A stretch of 64,000 bases of DNA from Plantago elongata (Eukaryota; Streptophyta; Magnoliopsida; Lamiales; Plantaginaceae). Shown piece by piece: positions 59,552 through 64,000 of this stretch. The stretch lies in the NCBI GenBank assembly GCA_036897095.1, contig JAYMSP010000129.1, positions 1 through 64,000 on the forward strand. Direction: 5' to 3'. Made by a program: the position numbers and the translations under genes. The notes beneath the pieces were generated by a model. That model saw only the letters and a program-made list of their open reading frames with translations. It ran no database searches and was not told where the DNA came from. Each line of letters opens with the position of its first letter. Position 1 is the stretch's first letter.

Positions 59552-60107
59552 TGTTATGTCTCAAGTTGATATATTATCCGAATGGGAAGCAACGGTTAAG
59601 ACGTGTGACAAGGGAAAGAAAGTTGCGCAATGATTTAAGTGGTAAAGGGAAGAAAGCGAATCCGTTGGAGGTTTTATATCCCAACCGCCAGATGGAAGAT
59701 GATCCAACGACTACTGCTAGCACGTACATCAACTCATCTTAACAATTGATCAATGTCAAGATCAACGGTCCCTGAGCATCCAGTGCAGTACCATCGTACT
59801 AGCGCCATGGCAACACCATTTTAGTGTGATTTTGTTCTTTCCTTTCAATAATTAGTGCAACATTCGATCTTCAATCGAGTCATCTCTGACGTCAAATATA
59901 GGTTTTACATTTTGTCCGTTAGATCAGATTCTAGGGTTATCACCCTATTTATTGTAATCGAATTTTCCTGTTTTCGGCAAGAATGAACTAGCCGCTATTT
60001 AGCAATTCTCTCTATTTTCGTATATCTTCCTCACATTTCGTCTATATTTCTCCCATTTCACTCTAAATTCTATCTTTATTACCTAAACATTGCTCGGGGA
60101 TGTAACA
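59552..60107 (+). repeat. 3' LTR of the Gypsy element
   Basis: A 556-bp repeat matching 55496-56053. It opens TGTTATGTC, ends GATGTAACA and is followed by CTGAC. Confidence 0.9.
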
Positions 60108-60494
60108 CTGACTCAAGCAACATGTAGCAATTAGAAGAGCTATCACACCCCATAAAAGGATAATTACTTTCTGTCTGTTCCTATTCATAATTCCGCATCT
60201 TCCAGACTTACTAACTTGAACGTCGTAGTCCATTTGATCAGTACCATACCGGTGTCCCATTTTGATCTTACAATTACATCATTGTCATGATCAAATTAAT
60301 CATCAATACATCGCTAGACTCCAATCACTATTCTCTATAGAGAGTAAAATAAAATTATAAAATTTGAGAAACTGAACCCATAACCTCTTTAGTTTAAGGT
60401 GTTTCAGCTTATCACTCGATTACAAACGACTTTACTAATTAAGATTATATGCTTAGGTTGTGTTCTCTTCAATTGAGATTTACTGAACTGGATT

Positions 60495-60580
60495 GAACTG
60501 AAGTAAAGTATAAATTATAACTAAATCGAGCTGAACTGAACTGAAGTAAAGTATGAATTATAACTAAATCGAGCTAGTTA
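60495..60580. repeat. 43-bp tandem duplication
   Basis: GAACTGAAGTAAAGTAT and the following bases to CTAAATCGAGCT repeat with one visible change (60495-60537, 60538-60580). The surrounding 60113-61186 holds no gene, though it may include the distal promoter of the downstream polygalacturonase-like gene. Confidence 0.8.
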
Positions 60581-61186
60581 TTTTCAATTGAAAATAACCG
60601 CTTAAATCAACAAACCCAAATCAGACTCTAACTAAAAATTAAGTCAACTTCACTAAATATATCTACGGAAGCGAAAGTCAACAAAACACAAATCAGAGAC
60701 TTTCCTCTCCATCCTTCTCCTTCTTAAATCTTAATCGTTCTGTTCATAATGATTACGGTTCAGTGCAGCTCAATTACACACTTGTACATTGCCATTGATT
60801 TTTGAGGTAGTATCTCTTTGATTAAAAAAGACTCTTTCTTCTTCTTATTATTGTAGAATACATGTTCGATGAAATGTCTGTAGTTTCATTTCAGCGATTG
60901 GCGCTATCGATTTCACCGTGATTGATTGACAATATGCTGCCTGTTGTTGCTGCTCTGCTGCAGTATTTTATGGAGCATATTCTTAATAATTTCCACATCT
61001 GCATTTTCATCTCTAGAAAGTGTTTAGTGTTTACAGTTAACAGCTGACTATAAATGTGTTTATTGTTTGGAGTGCTTTATGTAGTAGATGTACTTGTTCA
61101 TATTCCTTCGATTTTGAAGTGATTCTCAAATAATTTCTCGCGACAACGGGATTCTTGTTGTCTTCTGTACAATGAATGGATGATTT

Positions 61187-61552
61187 CATCTCATGCTCGA
61201 ACTCGTAGAGAGGTGTTGAATCCAGTCATTTATATTAATACTTCGATAGAATAATCTGTCTGGCTGGCTGGGTGTAATTAAATGCAGAATGAACACAACA
61301 TTTAACATTCATCTCATGCTCGAACTTGTAGAGAGGTGTTGAATCCAGTCATTTATATTAATACTTCGATAGAATAATCTGTCTGGCTGGCTGGGTGTAA
61401 GTAAATGCAGAATGAACACAACATTTAACATTCATCTCATGCTCGAACTCGTAGAGAGGTGTTGAATCCAGTCGTTTATATTAATACTTCGATAGAATAA
61501 TCTGTCTGGCTGGCTGGGTGTAATTAAATGCAGAATGAACACAACATTTAAC
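61187..61552. repeat. 123-bp tandem repeat, three copies
   Basis: Units start at 61187, 61310 and 61433 (CATCTCATGCTCGAAC) and run to GAACACAACATTTAACA. They differ at only a few sites, so the amplification is recent or kept uniform. They lie about 600 bases upstream of the polygalacturonase-like start codon, in its presumed promoter. There are no spacers, so it is a minisatellite and not a CRISPR array. Confidence 0.95.
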
Positions 61553-62128
61553 ACTGGTATTAGGTCCTAACATGACACCAGCTGTTCGAAGTTGCAGTAG
61601 TTAGGTGCTAATCACTTTAAGTTTTGTTTACCATTGATCCACTAATAACCTGCAGCATTCTTACATGTTCACTGTGCGAGATATATGCCATGGTTAATTT
61701 AAAGTTTGTTTTGATTTTGCTGTATTTTATTTGTAAATAAACAAGTAATATATGTGACATTTTATGGTTCATTCTTAACTTTGTTGAGTACTGTCTTTGC
61801 ACAATATATAACTTCCGTTTTAGTACTAAACATGCTAAGATTTATTTCTAGTGATCTTTTTTGAACTACGGTAATTTTCTTACTTCAGCTGGGATAAGTA
61901 AGGAACAAGAAGGATTGCCTCACCATGGGCCAGCATAGACATGGATAACGAGAAAACTGATTCGAAAGAAAGCTGTGAACATTGATCAATTATAGCACCT
62001 GGCATATTGAATGCTAGACAACATCCCTAACTGGTCCTAATTGCAAAAATCTTCCTCAAGCTTCGCAAGTCCTAGATCACCCCTATCTTTTTATAGATTA
62101 AGAGAACCCACTTTGAGTTGACCCTAAG

Positions 62129-64000
62129 ATGGGAAATCAGAAATCATCTTCCTATTCTTTTCCAAACTACTTTCATTTTTGTTACAACTACTGCCACTCT
62201 TTGCAACAGAATGCTGTTATTTTTAGCACCTTTTTTTTAATCTTAAACATTTCCATTGTAAAGGGGTTCAATCCTCTGATTCAGCTCCCGCCAAATAGGC
62301 TTTACTTTAATGATTCCACCAGTCCAAAAGTTGTGCTTCTTAATATCAACGATTTTGGTGCTAAAGGGGATGGATTCACTGATGACACAAAGGTACATAT
62401 ATATGTGTGTGATTTATCTATTCTCTGTTTTTAAGTGACTAACATTCTTTTTCATTTTGCGCCTGTCATTTTGTTGTGTTCTGTATATATCTTGATTCTT
62501 TTTTTTCTTTTTCTTTTTCATTTTGCCTATGTTTTTTGTGTTCTGTATATATCGTGGTTCTTTGTTTTCCTCCTGTTGTTCTTTTGGCTCGTTGTTTAAT
62601 TGTTGAGATGATTGTTGTGCCCGACTAATGTGGAAAATGAAGCCCAATTAGCCCCTAATACGCTCTCTGTTTTCTCTTCATCTAATAATTCTTTTTTCTT
62701 TTTCCAATCCTGCTTATATGATTCTGTGTTTGATGACTTTGTTAACAATATGTCATCCTCAAACAAAGAGGTTTGGTGTTCCTTTTAGTGAAGTTATGAA
62801 ATCTGATATTTTAACGATTGACACGATTGCTATTCGGTTGCATCAGATTCTGCAAGATGTTTGGAAGATAGCATGTTCTTTACCATCACAATCCAAGATT
62901 TTGATGCCTAAAGGGAGTTCCTATCTAATTGGGCCAATTGATTTTTCTGGGCCTTGCCAGTCACCCCTGACTCTGAGGGTAGGAGATAACTTATTTACTC
63001 AATACTTCAGTTTGTTGTAAGAGTTATATGTTGACTTATAATGCAATTCAGCGTGCTATCTAATTCAGTTGTAAATGATTGATTCCACAACTTGCAATAT
63101 CCAGATATCTGGTCATATTACAGCGCCCCGAGATCCTGAGGCCTGGAGTGGTTTGGATTTGCATAAATGGCTCTATTTTCATGGAGTGAAGAACCTCAAA
63201 GTAGAAGGGGGTGGCGTGATTGACGGCATGGGATGGAAATGGTGGGCCCGATCATGCAAGAGGAACACTTCCAATGTACTTTCGACATACTTATTATATG
63301 TGAAGGGATAATATAAAGAAGTTATTACATTTGACACACAACTTGTGCCTCATCCCCTGCTTTTATTTCAATCACATTCAAGTATAGAATCTCCCTTGTG
63401 GTTTAGAAGAAATTGTGCAAGTTATGAATACTGAAGACTTGAATTTATCTTACGTCAATTTACTTGTGAAAGTAGAACTGATAAAAGCTACTTTTCTTTG
63501 GCAGCCTTGCACACATGCCCCAAATGTAAGTACTGCTTTATTTATAAAAGTCAGTATCAGCTTATCTATTTATTTATTTTATTTTATTTTCATGCCGGCG
63601 TTAAACAATATTGCAGGCTATCACTTTTCATAAATGCAACTACTTGAAAGTCAGAAATATTACTTCATTTAACAGTCAACAAATGCATATAGCATTTACC
63701 AGCTGTAATCGTGTTGCTGTTTCTGGTGTGATTGTTATAGCACCTGCCGATAGCCCCAACACTGATGGAATTCATATAAGTGCATCCAAACGTGTTGAAC
63801 TCAAGAACATTGTTATCACAACAGGTTTGTTGAAGGAGTTAGTCTATTGTATAAATTATTGGACATGTCAGATCACTTGTGAGTTCTAATGGCTTAAGTT
63901 TTCCCCTTTAAATCTGCAGAAAATAAATGGTAAAGGTAAAGAAGATTGCCGCTCCTAATGAATCAATCCGTTTCTTAGTACCTTTACGTTTTCTCTAATG
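62129..64000 (+). CDS. Polygalacturonase-like protein (GH28), 5' part; runs off the window
   Basis: Exons seen: 62129-62392, 62847-62978, 63105-63275, 63505-63525 and 63617-63824, all GT..AG, giving 265 codons plus one base before the next exon, which is not in the window. Residues about 28-46 (NAVIFSTFFLILNISIVKG) form a signal peptide or anchor, so a secreted cell-wall enzyme is expected. VLLNINDFGAKGDGFTDDTK is the usual GH28 start, GGGVIDGMGWKWW a conserved strand, and SPNTDGIH carries the first catalytic-site block (NTD). The GDD and GHG blocks lie beyond the edge. GH28 enzymes cut homogalacturonan in pectin. The fourth exon is only 21 bases (PCTHAPN), and the frame holds through it. A donor after 63824 (ACAG|GTTTG) ends the visible part. 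Confidence 0.9.

Larger units (their letters stand above)
55496..60107 (+). mobile_element. Gypsy LTR retrotransposon, old and broken, with a nested insertion
   Basis: LTRs at about 55496-56053 and 59552-60107 are flanked by CCGAC (55491-55495) and CTGAC (60108-60112), a 5-bp target duplication with one change. A primer-binding site resembling initiator Met tRNA (GGCATCCAGAGCCAGG) follows the 5' LTR, and a purine-rich GGAGAGGGAA precedes the 3' LTR. Parts in order: gag with coiled coil and capsid-like region (56056-56943), a knuckle/protease region (57072 onward), integrase (58290-58980) and a chromodomain-like end (59200-59640). A reverse transcriptase is not evident, so the element is internally deleted. 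By eye the LTRs differ at about 9% of sites, suggesting several million years. There are many breaks. Confidence 0.9.

Noticed and set aside
61187-61552. CRISPR-like array of repeats
   Set aside because: The units are contiguous 123-bp copies without spacers, in a plant genome; this is a minisatellite.

Overview
The window is nuclear DNA from a flowering plant, almost certainly a eudicot. The genes have spliced plant-type introns (GT..AG), the DNA between genes is AT-rich, and the protein families are plant-specific: an R2R3-MYB, a DYW-class PPR protein, a three-domain jacalin-related lectin, a WIP/DUF3774 peptide and an external NAD(P)H dehydrogenase with an EF-hand. Copia, Gypsy, Mutator, Harbinger, LINE, SINE and MITE remains lie between them. 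The species cannot be told from the sequence.

Layout. 1-4.7 kb: tandem repeats and a degraded PIF/Harbinger transposase (minus). 4.7-10.2 kb: a complete NDB1-type NADPH dehydrogenase gene (plus, ten exons, 578 aa in one continuous frame). Its 2.4-kb first intron holds a segmental duplication interrupted by a short LTR element. 11.2-11.4 kb: a small wound-induced (WIP/DUF3774) gene (minus). 16.5-16.9 kb: an intact, intronless UEV1 ubiquitin E2-variant copy that looks like a retrogene. 17-26.5 kb: mostly empty. 26.5-27.8 kb: an R2R3-MYB of the MYB102/74/41 type (plus, three exons). 28.6-33.5 kb: an old Copia element (minus) with paired LTRs and a 5-bp target duplication. 34.0-40.2 kb: a Mutator-like element with long terminal inverted repeats and a 9-bp target duplication. 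It carries a decayed mudrA-type transposase (minus) and, facing it, a decayed GRF-zinc-finger/coiled-coil/membrane-anchor gene (plus). 43.7-47.2 kb: a three-domain jacalin-related lectin (minus, six coding exons, 616 aa). 48.3-48.4 kb: one exon-sized piece of cytosolic malate dehydrogenase. 49.8-52.4 kb: an intact single-exon DYW PPR gene of 880 aa (minus). 52.6-53.3 kb: a 5'-truncated LINE end. 54.3-54.9 kb: a hAT-like MITE. 55.5-60.1 kb: an old Gypsy element (plus) with a small LTR/TRIM-like element nested in it. 61.2-61.6 kb: three copies of a 123-bp tandem repeat. 62.1-64 kb: the 5' part of a GH28 polygalacturonase-like gene (plus), which runs off the window.

The host genes are not an operon and do not form an obvious pathway. 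The lectin and the PPR gene lie side by side on one strand. From memory, their closest Arabidopsis relatives are the neighbours At1g19715 and At1g19720, so this pair is probably old conserved microsynteny. The feature most worth a second look is the Mutator-like element with its convergent GRF-type second gene, arranged like mudrA/mudrB of maize MuDR. Next are the rearranged first intron of NDB1 and the intronless UEV1 copy lying just downstream of a possible solo LTR. No CRISPR, rRNA or intact tRNA gene was seen.
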